A DNA stretch of 47,200 bases. Origin: Roseomonas rosulenta. Lineage in GTDB: Bacteria > Pseudomonadota > Alphaproteobacteria > Acetobacterales > Acetobacteraceae. The notes below the pieces were generated by a model. The model was not told the origin of the DNA. It did no database searches and worked only from the letters and a program-made list of their open reading frames with translations. Where the stretch lies: positions 1 to 47,200 of the forward strand of contig NZ_JACADR010000007.1 in assembly GCF_016106005.1 (NCBI RefSeq), in the 5' to 3' direction. Made by a program: the position numbers and the translations under genes. Positions 33,765-42,730 of this stretch are shown in pieces (within the stretch, counting starts at the first letter, position 1; the number at the start of each line of letters is the position of its first letter).

Positions 33765-35351
33765 ATGACGAAGTGGCGCTGGATGCTGGGTGGAGCGATT
33801 GCCACGGTGTTGGGGGCGCAAGCCGCGGTGGCGCAGGCGCCGCAGCCGCGGGTCTTCCGCATGGCGACCAGCGTGGATGCCGCAACGCTCGACCCGCATG
33901 CGACGAATGCGCTCTTCACCTTCCTGGTGGTGCACCAGGTCTATGAGGGGCTGACCTGGCGCGGCGACGACCTGCGCGTGCATCCGGGCCTGGCCACGCG
34001 ATGGGAGCAGGTGGAACCGACGCGCTGGCGCTTCCACCTGCGCCCCGGCGTGCGCTTCGCCGGCGGGGAGGCCTTCGAGGCCGACGACGTCGTGTTCTCC
34101 ATCGAGCGCGCGCTGGCGCCGACCTCGAACTACGGCATCTTCGTCGACACCGTCGTCTCGGCCGAGGCGCGCGACGCGCATACCGTGGACATCGTCACGC
34201 GGGTGCCCGATCCAGTGGTGCCCGACAAGATGACGCGCATCATGATCATGGATCGCGGCTGGTCCGAGGCGAACCGCGCCACTGTCCCGCAGAACTTCGC
34301 CCAGCGGGAGGAGACCTTCACCGTCCGCAACGCCAATGGCACCGGGCCCTTCGTGATCCGCTCGCGCGAGGTGGACCAGCGTACCGTCATGGTGCGCAAC
34401 CCCACGTGGTGGGGGGCGGCGGAGGCGCGGGGCAACGTCACCGAATACCATCACGTCACGCTCACCTCGGACGCCACGCGCATCGCGGCGCTGCTCTCCG
34501 GCGAGGTGGACATGGTGCATGTGGTGCCGGTGCAGGATGTCGCGCGCATCCAGCGCAATCCGCGCCTGCGCGTGCTGGAAGGGCAGGAGAACCGCACTGT
34601 CTGGCTCGGCATGCGGCAGGATGTCGATGAGCTTGCGGGCAGCGACGTGCGTGGACGCAACCCCTTCCGCGACCTGCGCGTGCGCCAGGCGGTGGCGCAT
34701 GCCCTCGACCTCGATGCGCTGCGCCGGACCACGCTGCGCGGGCAGGGCGTGCCCACCGGGAGCATGTGGACGCAGTATGTGAATGGCTGGTCGCAGGAAG
34801 CCGATCGCCGCACGCCCTATGATCCCGACCGGGCGCGGGCGCTGCTGGCGGAGGCCGGCTATCCGAATGGCTTCTCCGTGCCCTTCGAATGCCCCGTCGG
34901 TACCTATGACGAGGCCTGCCAGGCGGTGGCCGGGATGCTCGCGCGCGTGGGCATCCGCGCGGCGCTGACCATCCACCCGAATGCCGTGTTCTCGCAGCGC
35001 GTGCGTCGGCAGGAGCCGATGTTCTACGCCTTGTCCTGGGGCGTGCCGACCTTTGATGCGAGCTACACGCTGCGCGCAATCATGGCGTCGCGCGCCGTGG
35101 GCGGGGCCGCCACCTGGAATGCCGGCGGCTGGAGCAACGCGGAATTCGATGCGCTGCTACCGCGCATCGATGCCGAGCAGGACCCCGAGGCGCGGCGCGG
35201 CCTGATCCGCCAGGCGCATGCGCTGCACAATGCGGAGCTGGGACACATCCCGATGTACCACATGATGATCCCCTGGGCGCACCGCGCCGGGGTCACGGTA
35301 GCGCATCGGGCCGACAACCAGGTGCAGGTGCGCGAAATCAGGCTGGACTGA
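33765..35351 (+). CDS. ABC transporter substrate-binding protein, family 5 (peptide/nickel type)
   Basis: A 528-residue periplasmic receptor with a signal peptide (WRWMLGGAIATVLGAQAAVA, cleavage near residue 24). SVDAATLDPHATNAL and VVHQVYEGLT are the family-5 entry blocks. FHLRPGVRFAGGEAFEADDVV and RNPTWWG follow in order. Family members bind peptides, nickel or opine-like molecules. No permease or ATPase gene accompanies it, so it is an orphan receptor. The start at 33765 is preceded by CGGAGA. Its end overlaps the convergent amidohydrolase gene by 14 bases. Confidence 0.9.
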   Translation: MTKWRWMLGGAIATVLGAQAAVAQAPQPRVFRMATSVDAATLDPHATNALFTFLVVHQVYEGLTWRGDDLRVHPGLATRWEQVEPTRWRFHLRPGVRFAGGEAFEADDVVFSIERALAPTSNYGIFVDTVVSAEARDAHTVDIVTRVPDPVVPDKMTRIMIMDRGWSEANRATVPQNFAQREETFTVRNANGTGPFVIRSREVDQRTVMVRNPTWWGAAEARGNVTEYHHVTLTSDATRIAALLSGEVDMVHVVPVQDVARIQRNPRLRVLEGQENRTVWLGMRQDVDELAGSDVRGRNPFRDLRVRQAVAHALDLDALRRTTLRGQGVPTGSMWTQYVNGWSQEADRRTPYDPDRARALLAEAGYPNGFSVPFECPVGTYDEACQAVAGMLARVGIRAALTIHPNAVFSQRVRRQEPMFYALSWGVPTFDASYTLRAIMASRAVGGAATWNAGGWSNAEFDALLPRIDAEQDPEARRGLIRQAHALHNAELGHIPMYHMMIPWAHRAGVTVAHRADNQVQVREIRLD

Positions 35352-36162
35352 CGCGCCAGCCGATCCAGTCGCAGATGGCGCCGCCCATCACGCGCGCCAT
35401 CTGCGGCCCCTGCAGCCAGGGCAGTTCCTCGGTGAACAGGGTGATGCACTGGCGCCAGGAACACGGCATGCGCGTGATGTCCGTGCCCCAGAAGAAGCGG
35501 TCCGGGCCGAAGGCATCGAACAGGCGGTGCAGCCCGTCATGGATGTCGCGGAAGGGATATCCCTCGCGCGAATAGCCGGGCGCGCCGGTGGCCTTCAACG
35601 CGACATTCGGGAAGCGCGCGAGGGCAGTCACGGCATCGATGTCGGCGAAGGCCGCTGCACCCTTCTCGTGCCGGATCAGGCCGCAGTGGTCGATGATGAG
35701 GCGCAGGCGCGGATGGCGTTCGGCGATGCGCGCGAATTCCGGCAGGAAGCGCCAGGCCATGGTGGCGACGGGAAGCACCGCTTCCTCCGCCGCGGGCCAA
35801 AGCCAGTCCATCGTGCCGTCGAAGGGCCAGGATTGCTGGTCGGTACGCACCAGTGGATAACGCAGTCCGCACTGGCCGGGGCGTTCGCGCCAGCGCGCGA
35901 GCAGCGGTCGGCTCGTCTCCGGTTGGTCGAGAGGAACCTGGCCAAGGATGCAGAGGCGCTGCGGATGCAACGCGGCGGCCGCCTCGCAAAGCGCGTTCGC
36001 GTCAGGGTCCCAGGAGACCGGCGGGTGCAACACCGCGGCGTCCACGCCCGCTTCGTCCATCTCCGCGAGCAGTTGGTCCACCGTGAAGGACGACACCTGG
36101 CGATGGTCGCCCGACGGCGTGCCGCTGCCCCAGATATGCACCTGCGCATCGATGATCCGCAT
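35338..36162 (-). CDS. Amidohydrolase 2 family TIM-barrel hydrolase
   Basis: A 274-residue metal-dependent hydrolase/decarboxylase-type protein. Its opening MRIIDAQVHIW gives Gln-x-His in place of the usual His-x-His, as in lactonase-like members of the family. LIIDHCGLI and FFWGTDITRMP supply further barrel-end residues, with Asp in the last. The fold is that of L-fuconolactonase, 2-pyrone-4,6-dicarboxylate lactonase and related enzymes, so lactone or C-C-type substrates are likely. It starts 2 bases after the preceding gene's stop and completes a three-gene operon with the glutamyltransferase. Confidence 0.88.
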   Translation of the reverse strand: MRIIDAQVHIWGSGTPSGDHRQVSSFTVDQLLAEMDEAGVDAAVLHPPVSWDPDANALCEAAAALHPQRLCILGQVPLDQPETSRPLLARWRERPGQCGLRYPLVRTDQQSWPFDGTMDWLWPAAEEAVLPVATMAWRFLPEFARIAERHPRLRLIIDHCGLIRHEKGAAAFADIDAVTALARFPNVALKATGAPGYSREGYPFRDIHDGLHRLFDAFGPDRFFWGTDITRMPCSWRQCITLFTEELPWLQGPQMARVMGGAICDWIGWRVSPA

Positions 36163-36164
36163 GG

Positions 36165-37022
36165 TCAGCCTCCCGAAAGCTTCATCGAGGAGAAGCGGGT
36201 GTCGAGGTGCTCGATCTCGAAGTGCCCGGCATCTGGGCCGAAAGCCTTGTAGATCGGGAAGGTCTTCATCACGCCGAGCGTGGCCGCACTTTCGAGCGGC
36301 GAGACGAAGCCGCAATCCATGTCGAGGAAATGCGGCTGGCGCGACCAGTAAGCGAGCTGCGGCGCGGTGACGGCACAGAAGCCGCTATGCGGGTTGCCGG
36401 CGCGCCGGAACACCAGCGCGCCGCGGCCGGGCAGCGGCTGTTCCAGCAGTGCCTCGTCGGGCAGCGCATCGACCCAGCGCGCGATCGCGCCCGGGCGGAG
36501 GTCGCCGTCGATCCAGGTCTTGAGGCTTGGGCCCGCCGGGTTCCATTCGAAGCGGTTGGGCATCAGCAGCCGCTTCCAGCCGAAGCGGTCCTGGAAGGCC
36601 ATGATCTTGCCGAAGAAGCCAGGATCGGCCACGCGCAGGTCGTCCTCGGCCTGGCAGAACAGGTCGTAGCTGTTGCGTGTCTCGGCGAAGATGCGCTGCG
36701 CGGCGAAGCCCAGCATGCGCGGGTTGTCCACCTGCCCCTTGATGTGCCGCACGTTGCGGGCGCGCAGCTGCGCCTCGTCCAGCAGGTGGTCGGTGCCGTT
36801 GGTGACGACGGCGATGTCGAGGGCATCTACCGCGCCGCGGATGCGCTCGAAGCGCTTGTGCTCGATGTTCAGCGTCGTGGTGGGGCCGAAGGTCCCGCGC
36901 CAGGCGTCGATCACGCCGCGCAGCGCCGCGGCGCGCTGGTCACGGCGGTGCGCGTCGGTCGACGAGTGCGTCGAGCCTTCCTCGGCCTTGAAGTAGTGGA
37001 TGATGACGAGCAGGACGCGCAT
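36165..37022 (-). CDS. Putative GT-A-like protein of unknown function
   Basis: A 285-residue cytoplasmic protein without a signal peptide. The opening MRVLLVIIHYFK and the acidic QAEDDLRVADPGFF (about 153-166), which has a D-x-D-like Glu-Asp-Asp, resemble nucleotide-sugar-dependent transferases of the GT-A fold. KRLLMPNRFEWNP and the HSGFCAVT segment appear conserved by eye but I cannot name a family. It sits between gamma-glutamyltransferase (start overlaps that stop by one base, TGATG) and amidohydrolase genes in one transcript. The combination suggests modification of one compound, but the role is open. Confidence 0.6.
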   Translation of the reverse strand: MRVLLVIIHYFKAEEGSTHSSTDAHRRDQRAAALRGVIDAWRGTFGPTTTLNIEHKRFERIRGAVDALDIAVVTNGTDHLLDEAQLRARNVRHIKGQVDNPRMLGFAAQRIFAETRNSYDLFCQAEDDLRVADPGFFGKIMAFQDRFGWKRLLMPNRFEWNPAGPSLKTWIDGDLRPGAIARWVDALPDEALLEQPLPGRGALVFRRAGNPHSGFCAVTAPQLAYWSRQPHFLDMDCGFVSPLESAATLGVMKTFPIYKAFGPDAGHFEIEHLDTRFSSMKLSGG

Positions 37023-38863
37023 CAGCGCCCGACCGCATAGCCCTGCATGCCGCGGGGGTTGGCGCCGGCGCGGATGGTCCCGTCGGGCTCGCGCCGTGCG
37101 CCCGTCAGGCGGCCCTCGGACCATTCGCCGCCCATCTCGGCGGCATGGCCGCGGGCGACGAGGTCGACCAGCACCCCCGGCGCGTAGCGGCCCTCGATAA
37201 CCACCTTCCCGGGCTTGGCGCCGCGCGGCCAGAAGCTGCTGATCCAGTGCTCGGAATGGAAGGAGGGCAGGTCGATCGCCTGCTGGATGTTGAAGCCGTG
37301 GTTCACCATGCGCAGCAGCATGATGGACTGCCACTGGTCCTGCTGCTCGCCGCCCGGCGTGCCGAAGGACATCCAGGGCTTGCCCTCGCGCAGCACCATG
37401 GAGGGCGAGAGAGTGGTGCGCGGCCGCTTGCCGGGCTTGAGGCCGTTCGGCAGCGACTCGTCCAGCCAGAACATCTGGCAGCGCGAACCGAGGCAGAAGC
37501 CGAGTTCCGGGATGGCGGGCGAGGATTGCAGCCAGCCGGCCGAGGGCGTGGCGCTCACCATGTTGCCGTGGCGGTCGATGACATCGACATGGCAGGTGTC
37601 GCCGCCCGAGGCGCCGAGGCGCGAGACGGTCGGTTCGCCCGACCCCATCGCCGCCGCGAGGTCCTGCGACCGGCGGATGGCGGCGGCGTAGTCGGTGCGC
37701 GGCGCGCGGCCATCCGGGCTGCCGGGGCGGAAGTCGTTGTTCGCCGTGGCACCGATCAGCGCGCGGCGCGCCTGCGTGTAGGCGGGCGAGAGCAGCGTCG
37801 CCATCGGCACGTCGGTGAAATCCGGGTCGCCATAGAAGGCCTCGCGGTCCGCGAAGGCGAGCTTCATCGCCTCGATCACGTGGTGGATGAAGTCGGCGCC
37901 GATCGGGTCCATGGCGGCGACGTCGAAGCCCGACATCAGCGCGAGTGTCTGGAGCATCGCCGGGCCCTGGCTCCAGGGGCCGCATTTCAGGATGGTGTGG
38001 CCGCGGTAGTCGAGGGTGACCGGGGCCTCGATGCCGGCGCGCCAGCGGGCCATGTCGTCGGCGGTGATGACGCCGCGGTGGCGCCGGCCGGAGGTATCCA
38101 TCGCCTCCGTGGTGGTGGCGAAGCGCCCGATCGCCTCGGCGACGAAGCCGCGATACCAGGCGTCGCGGGCGGCATCGACCTGCTTCTCGCGGCTGCCGCC
38201 GGCGGTCTCTGCCTCGCGCACCACGCGCTCGTAGGTGTCGGCCAGCGTGGGGTTGGCGTAGAGGCCGTTCGGCTCCGGCCCGCCGTTGCGCAGCCACAGC
38301 GCCGCCGAGCTCGGCCATTCGGATTCGAAGAGTGGGCGCACGCTCTCGATGGTGGCGCGCACGCGCGGCACCATCGGCGCGCCGTGCCGCGCATAGCCGA
38401 TCGCGTAGGACAGCACGTCGCGGACCGACCAGGTGCCGTGGTCGCGCAGCATCAGCATCCAGGCATCGAATGCGCCGGGCACCGGCGTGGCCAGCAGGCC
38501 GGTGCCGGGCATGATCGATTGCCCCAAGCCGTCACGCACATGTGCCACCGTCAGCCCCGCCGGCGCCGGCCCCTGGCCGCAGATGACCTGCTGCGAGCCG
38601 GTGCGCGCGCTGTGCAGGATGATCGGGCAGTCGCCGCCCGGCCCGTTCAGGTGGGGTTCGACGATCTGCAGCGCGAAGCCGGCGGCGGCCGCGGCGTCGA
38701 AGGCGTTGCCACCGCGTTCCAGCACCGCCATGCCGACCTGGCTGGCGACCCAGTGGGTGGAGGCGACGGCGCCGAAGGTGCCGATGATCTCGGGGCGTGT
38801 GGTGAACATGCTGGGCGGCTCCTTGGCCGGGAAGCCGATCGTCGCCATGCGGTCGAAAGGCAT
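37022..38863 (-). CDS. Gamma-glutamyltransferase family protein
   Basis: A 613-residue Ntn-hydrolase that normally cleaves itself into large and small chains before a catalytic Thr. Here the Thr is at 423 in GGDTCHVDVID, in the family's cleavage motif (GTTH in classical members, so the preceding residue differs). The opening blocks STHWVASQVGMAVLERGGNAFDAAA and PHLNGPGGDCPI are typical. No signal peptide is present, unlike the periplasmic Ggt of E. coli, so it should be cytoplasmic. The start at 38863 has GAGG about 10 bases upstream. It is the first gene of a leftward three-gene operon with the GT-like protein and amidohydrolase. Confidence 0.9.
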   Translation of the reverse strand: MPFDRMATIGFPAKEPPSMFTTRPEIIGTFGAVASTHWVASQVGMAVLERGGNAFDAAAAAGFALQIVEPHLNGPGGDCPIILHSARTGSQQVICGQGPAPAGLTVAHVRDGLGQSIMPGTGLLATPVPGAFDAWMLMLRDHGTWSVRDVLSYAIGYARHGAPMVPRVRATIESVRPLFESEWPSSAALWLRNGGPEPNGLYANPTLADTYERVVREAETAGGSREKQVDAARDAWYRGFVAEAIGRFATTTEAMDTSGRRHRGVITADDMARWRAGIEAPVTLDYRGHTILKCGPWSQGPAMLQTLALMSGFDVAAMDPIGADFIHHVIEAMKLAFADREAFYGDPDFTDVPMATLLSPAYTQARRALIGATANNDFRPGSPDGRAPRTDYAAAIRRSQDLAAAMGSGEPTVSRLGASGGDTCHVDVIDRHGNMVSATPSAGWLQSSPAIPELGFCLGSRCQMFWLDESLPNGLKPGKRPRTTLSPSMVLREGKPWMSFGTPGGEQQDQWQSIMLLRMVNHGFNIQQAIDLPSFHSEHWISSFWPRGAKPGKVVIEGRYAPGVLVDLVARGHAAEMGGEWSEGRLTGARREPDGTIRAGANPRGMQGYAVGR

Positions 38864-38943
38864 CGGGTGACGTCCTCGGGGGGCTTGCGTGGCGTGTCGT
38901 CGCGCAGCACAGGGGGCGCGTCAATCCTGCGGGAGCGAAGACG

Positions 38944-39495
38944 ATGCTGCTGGCCGTGGTCGGGCCGTCCGGGGCGGGAAAGGATACGCTGATCGGCCTG
39001 GCGCGGGCGCGGCTCGCGGGCGATGCGCGCTTTCGCTTCGTGCAGCGCGCCATCACGCGGCGAGCCGAGGCCGGCGGCGAGGCGCATCGGGCGTTCGACG
39101 ACGCTGCCTTCGCCGCGGAACGGGAGGCCGGCCGCTTCGCGCTGTGGTGGCAGGTGCACGGCCTGTCCTACGGCATCCCCCGCGACATCGAGGCGGACCT
39201 GGCGGTGCGGCGCGTGGTCGTGGCGAATCTCTCGCGCGGGGTGCTGGTGGAGGCGGCGTCGCGCTATCGGCTGCGGGTGCTGGTGGTGACCGCGCCGCTG
39301 CCCGTCCTGGCGGCGCGGCTCGCGGCGCGCGGGCGCGAGAGCGCGCAGGACATTGCCGCGCGCCTGCAGCGCGAGATGGCGCTGGCGCCAGGGCTGGACG
39401 TGGAGACGGTGATGAACGACGCGACGCCGGAGCTCGGCGCTGCGCGCGTGGTGGCCGCGCTCAGCCGCGCAGCGGAAGACGCTCTGCGATCGTGA
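38944..39495 (+). CDS. phnN: Ribose 1,5-bisphosphate phosphokinase PhnN
   Basis: A 183-residue P-loop kinase. GPSGAGKDT (7-15) is the Walker A motif with the PhnN-type Asp after Lys, and FVQRAITRRAEAGGE is the family's second block. It makes phosphoribosyl pyrophosphate from ribose 1,5-bisphosphate, the last step of the C-P lyase route. The start at 38944 has GGGAG eight bases upstream. It is convergent with the phn operon and overlaps DUF1045 by 35 bases at the stop, which differs from the usual position inside the operon. Confidence 0.93.
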   Translation: MLLAVVGPSGAGKDTLIGLARARLAGDARFRFVQRAITRRAEAGGEAHRAFDDAAFAAEREAGRFALWWQVHGLSYGIPRDIEADLAVRRVVVANLSRGVLVEAASRYRLRVLVVTAPLPVLAARLAARGRESAQDIAARLQREMALAPGLDVETVMNDATPELGAARVVAALSRAAEDALRS

Positions 39496-40141
39496 AGGGC
39501 GCGCCGGGGGCCGGCTGGACAAACAGGCTGATGGCCTCGACGCGCCGCGGCCGCGCCGGCGCATCGCCGAGGAAGGCCGTGACCGCAGGCATCAGCACCG
39601 CCTTTTCCTCGGGCAGGAGCCGCCGCGTCAGCGTGACGTGGAACCGCCATTCCTCGAACACATAGGGGTAGCCCCAGCGGTCGAGATGGGCGCGCTGCGA
39701 GGGCGACATGCGTTCGGGGCGACGGCGGGCAATCTCGGCGGCGTCGGGCGGCGTGCGATGGTCGTCGAGCGCCGTGACGCAGGCATCTGCGAAGGCGTGC
39801 AGGGCAGGGCAGGGCGCCGTCTCGCGCAAGGCGAGGAAGCCATCGAGGTCGTGCACCGCCAGCGGCGGCAGGGCGAAGGGCGCGGTGCGCGCAGCCAGCG
39901 CGGCCGCCTGCGCGCGCGCCGCCGCATAGCCCTGGCGCAGGCGAAAGGGCGGCTTCAGCGTGGCGTGGAGCCCGTAGCCGCGCGGGTCGGCGGTGACCTG
40001 CGCGATGTCGATGCCATCGACCGCCGGCTGCGGAACCGCTGCGCCGGTCGCGGCATCGCGGCCGAGCCAGGCGGAGCCGCGCGCATGCAGCGGATCCGCC
40101 TCCTCGGGCGCCCAGTACAGCGCCAGGCGATGCGGCGTCAT
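39461..40141 (-). CDS. DUF1045 phosphonate metabolism protein (2H-phosphoesterase-like)
   Basis: A 226-residue protein of the DUF1045 family, which occurs with C-P lyase genes. Two H-x-T motifs, HATLKPPF (about 59-66) and HVTLTRRL (about 168-175), match the 2H phosphoesterase catalytic pair, so a phosphodiesterase on a cyclic ribose phosphate intermediate, the step PhnP performs elsewhere, is plausible. That is an inference; no PhnP gene is present in the window. Its ATG overlaps the phnM stop by 4 bases, making it the last gene of the operon. Confidence 0.88.
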   Translation of the reverse strand: MTPHRLALYWAPEEADPLHARGSAWLGRDAATGAAVPQPAVDGIDIAQVTADPRGYGLHATLKPPFRLRQGYAAARAQAAALAARTAPFALPPLAVHDLDGFLALRETAPCPALHAFADACVTALDDHRTPPDAAEIARRRPERMSPSQRAHLDRWGYPYVFEEWRFHVTLTRRLLPEEKAVLMPAVTAFLGDAPARPRRVEAISLFVQPAPGAPFTIAERLPLRG

Positions 40142-41280
40142 GCGACGCGTCGGCCCTCGCGCCAGACGCGCCTCACAACCGGATGGCCTTGCAACGGGCG
40201 GACCTGCACCAGGTCCGCGCGCATGCCGGCCTCGAGGCGCCCGCGATCCGCCAGCTGCGCCATGCGCGCGGGGCGGTCGGTGATCATGGCCACCGCCGCG
40301 GAAAGCGAGATGCCGGTCTCCTCCGCGGTGCGCCAGGCGGCTTCCACCATGGAGGCCGGGACGTAGTCGGAGGCGAAGGCATCGGCGGCCCCCGCACGCA
40401 CCAGGTCGGCCGCGGCGACATTGCCCGAATGGCTGCCGCCGCGCACGATGTTGGGCGCGCCGGCGATCACCTCGACCCCCGCATCGTTCGCCGCCTGCGC
40501 GGCGTCCAAGGTGACCGGGAACTCGCTGATGGTGATGCCGTCCGCCAGGTTGGCGCGCACCTCCTCCGGCGTGTCGTCGTCATGCGAGGCGAGCGGCAGG
40601 GCGCGGTGGCGTATGCGGTCCAGCAGCCAGGCGCGCTGCTTGCCGCGCAGGCGCTCGCGCTGGTCGAGCAGGAAGGCGATGCGGTCCTGAACCTGCGCCT
40701 CGGTCATCTGGGTCTGGCGCACGCGCATCGCGACATAGCGCGGGATGTCGCGGTACTGGCCCACGCCAGGCGAGTGGTCCATCAGGGAGACCATGCGCAC
40801 CAGGGGGTGGTCCGCGACGGGGTCCAGCGCCGGCACCATGTCGGGCGCGGGCAGTTCGCAGCGCAGGTGCAGGAAGTGCTCCGACCGCAAGGCGCCGGTA
40901 TGCGCAAGGGCGTCGAGATCGGCCACGCCGTCCAGGAAGGTCTGCCCGCGCCCCTGGTCGAAGCCGAGGTCGCCGAGGCAGAGCGCATCCAGCACCGTGG
41001 TGACACCCGCCGCGGCGCACTGCGCGTCATGCGCGATCATCGCGGAACGCGAGGGCCAGCGGGCATTCTGCCGCGGCTGCACCTGGCGCTCGAGATTGTC
41101 GGTGTGCACGTCCACCACGCCGGGGATCAGGTGGTCGCCCTCGAGATCGCGCGCGCCCGGTGCGTAGCTCCGGCCGGGCGAGATTTCGGCGATCCGGCCA
41201 TCGCGGATCAGCAGCGTGCCCTGTAGCGTGGCGTCGGGCAGCACCAGGATGGCGTTGGTCAGGATGGTCTCGGCGGTCAT
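40138..41280 (-). CDS. phnM: Ribose 1-methylphosphonate 5-triphosphate diphosphatase PhnM
   Basis: A 380-residue amidohydrolase that removes diphosphate from alpha-D-ribose 1-methylphosphonate 5-triphosphate to give the substrate of the C-P lyase core. VDVHTDNLERQVQPR (57-71) holds His59 and Asp61 of the metal site, replaced from the His-x-His of most relatives, as in the canonical enzyme. LASHDDDTPE provides another metal-site cluster. It overlaps phnL and DUF1045 by 4 bases each (ATGA). A second PhnM-type gene starts at 46539. Confidence 0.95.
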   Translation of the reverse strand: MTAETILTNAILVLPDATLQGTLLIRDGRIAEISPGRSYAPGARDLEGDHLIPGVVDVHTDNLERQVQPRQNARWPSRSAMIAHDAQCAAAGVTTVLDALCLGDLGFDQGRGQTFLDGVADLDALAHTGALRSEHFLHLRCELPAPDMVPALDPVADHPLVRMVSLMDHSPGVGQYRDIPRYVAMRVRQTQMTEAQVQDRIAFLLDQRERLRGKQRAWLLDRIRHRALPLASHDDDTPEEVRANLADGITISEFPVTLDAAQAANDAGVEVIAGAPNIVRGGSHSGNVAAADLVRAGAADAFASDYVPASMVEAAWRTAEETGISLSAAVAMITDRPARMAQLADRGRLEAGMRADLVQVRPLQGHPVVRRVWREGRRVA

Positions 41281-41975
41281 GCGGCGTCCTGGTGGGGGTG
41301 CACGTCATAGAGGCGGTCGGCCACCGCCTCGCGGACCTCGGAATCGTGGAAGATTCCGATGATGGCGCTGCCTTGTGCCTTGGCCTCGCGGATCAGTCCA
41401 ATCACCACGGCGCGGTTGGCGGTATCGAGGCTGGCGGTGGGTTCGTCGAGCAGCAGCACCGGGTAGTGCGGCGCGAAGCCGCGCGCGAGGTTCACACGCT
41501 GCTGCTCGCCGCCCGAGAAGGTCGCGGGCGGCAGGGCGTGCAGGCGTTCGGGCAGGTTGAGGCGGTGCAGCAGGGCGGTGGCGCGCGTGGCCGCGTCCTC
41601 GCGCGACATGCCGCGGGCGATCAGCGGTTCGGCCACGATGTCGCGCGTGGCGACGCGCGGGATGACGCGCAGGAATTGCGATACATAGCCCAGCGTCTCG
41701 CGCCGCGCCGCGATCACCTGCTGCGGAGTCGCGGCGGCGAGATCGAACTCCGCGTCGCGATGGCGCAGCAGGATGCGCCCCGCCCCCGCGCCGTAATTGC
41801 CATAGAGGCAGCGCATCAGGGTGGATTTCCCCGCCCCCGATGGCCCCCACAGCGCTACGCATTCGCCTGGATGCACGGCGAGATCGACGCCGCCCACCAC
41901 GGGGATCCGCACCCCGCCCTGCAGGTGCAGCGTGAAGGCCTTGCCCAGCCCTTCGGTGCGCAGCGCGGGGCTCAT
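41277..41975 (-). CDS. phnL: Phosphonate C-P lyase system ABC-type protein PhnL
   Basis: A 232-residue ATPase of the C-P lyase system, required with PhnG, H and I for the transfer of triphosphoribosyl phosphonate. Walker A is GPSGAGKST (44-52), the signature FSGGEQQRVNLAR and Walker B VLLLDEPT. GYVSQFLRVIPRV is the PhnL-specific Q-loop. There is no membrane component in the vicinity, consistent with a non-transport ATPase. It overlaps phnK and phnM by 4 bases each. Confidence 0.95.
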   Translation of the reverse strand: MSPALRTEGLGKAFTLHLQGGVRIPVVGGVDLAVHPGECVALWGPSGAGKSTLMRCLYGNYGAGAGRILLRHRDAEFDLAAATPQQVIAARRETLGYVSQFLRVIPRVATRDIVAEPLIARGMSREDAATRATALLHRLNLPERLHALPPATFSGGEQQRVNLARGFAPHYPVLLLDEPTASLDTANRAVVIGLIREAKAQGSAIIGIFHDSEVREAVADRLYDVHPHQDAA

Positions 41976-42730
41976 GCCGCGAGCACCGAGGAGACGAGGA
42001 GTTGCGTGTAGGGATGCTGCGGGTCGTCCAGTACGCGGTCGGTCAGGCCCTGTTCCACAACTTCCCCCCGACGCATCACCAGCATGCGGTCGGCCAGCAG
42101 CCGTGCCGCGGCGATGTCGTGCGTGACGATCAGCACCGCGAGGCCCAGTTCGCGCGACAGGCCACGGATCAGGTCGAGCAGCCGCGCCTGCACGGACACG
42201 TCCAGACCGCCGGTCGGCTCGTCCATGAAGACCAGGCGCGGGCGGGTGACCAGCGTGCGGGCGATCTGCAGCCGCTGCTGCATGCCACCCGAGAAGGTGC
42301 GCGGCAGGTCATCGATGCGCGCGGCATCCACCTCCACGCGCTTCAGCCATTCGATCGCCTGGGCGCGGATGTCGCCGTAATGCCGCGCGCCCACGGCCAT
42401 CAGGCGCTCGCCGACATTGCCGCCGGCGGAGACATTCAGCCGCAGCCCGTCGCGCGGGTTCTGGTGCACGAAGCCCCAGTCGGTGCGCATCAGGCGCCGG
42501 CGCGCGGCCTCGCCCATCGCGTGCAGGTCGTCGCCGAGCCAGCGCACCGTACCGGCATCCGGCGCCATCATGCCCGACAGCACGCGCAGCAGCGTGGTCT
42601 TGCCCGATCCGGATTCGCCCACGATCGCGACGACCTCGCCGGCGGAAATGTCGATGGAAACGTCGACCAGCGCGGGGATCGACCCGAAGCGGAGGTTCAG
42701 GCCCTCGGCGGTGAGCAGCGGCGCGGTCAT
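41972..42730 (-). CDS. phnK: Phosphonate C-P lyase system ABC-type protein PhnK
   Basis: A 252-residue ATPase that binds the PhnGHIJ core complex. Walker A is GESGSGKTT (38-46), the signature FSGGMQQRLQIAR and Walker B LVFMDEPT. GFVHQNPRDGLRLNVSAGGN is the PhnK-type insertion segment around the Q-loop. It has a dipeptide-transporter-ATPase-like body but no permease. It is translationally coupled by 4-base overlaps to phnJ upstream and phnL downstream. Confidence 0.95.
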   Translation of the reverse strand: MTAPLLTAEGLNLRFGSIPALVDVSIDISAGEVVAIVGESGSGKTTLLRVLSGMMAPDAGTVRWLGDDLHAMGEAARRRLMRTDWGFVHQNPRDGLRLNVSAGGNVGERLMAVGARHYGDIRAQAIEWLKRVEVDAARIDDLPRTFSGGMQQRLQIARTLVTRPRLVFMDEPTGGLDVSVQARLLDLIRGLSRELGLAVLIVTHDIAAARLLADRMLVMRRGEVVEQGLTDRVLDDPQHPYTQLLVSSVLAA

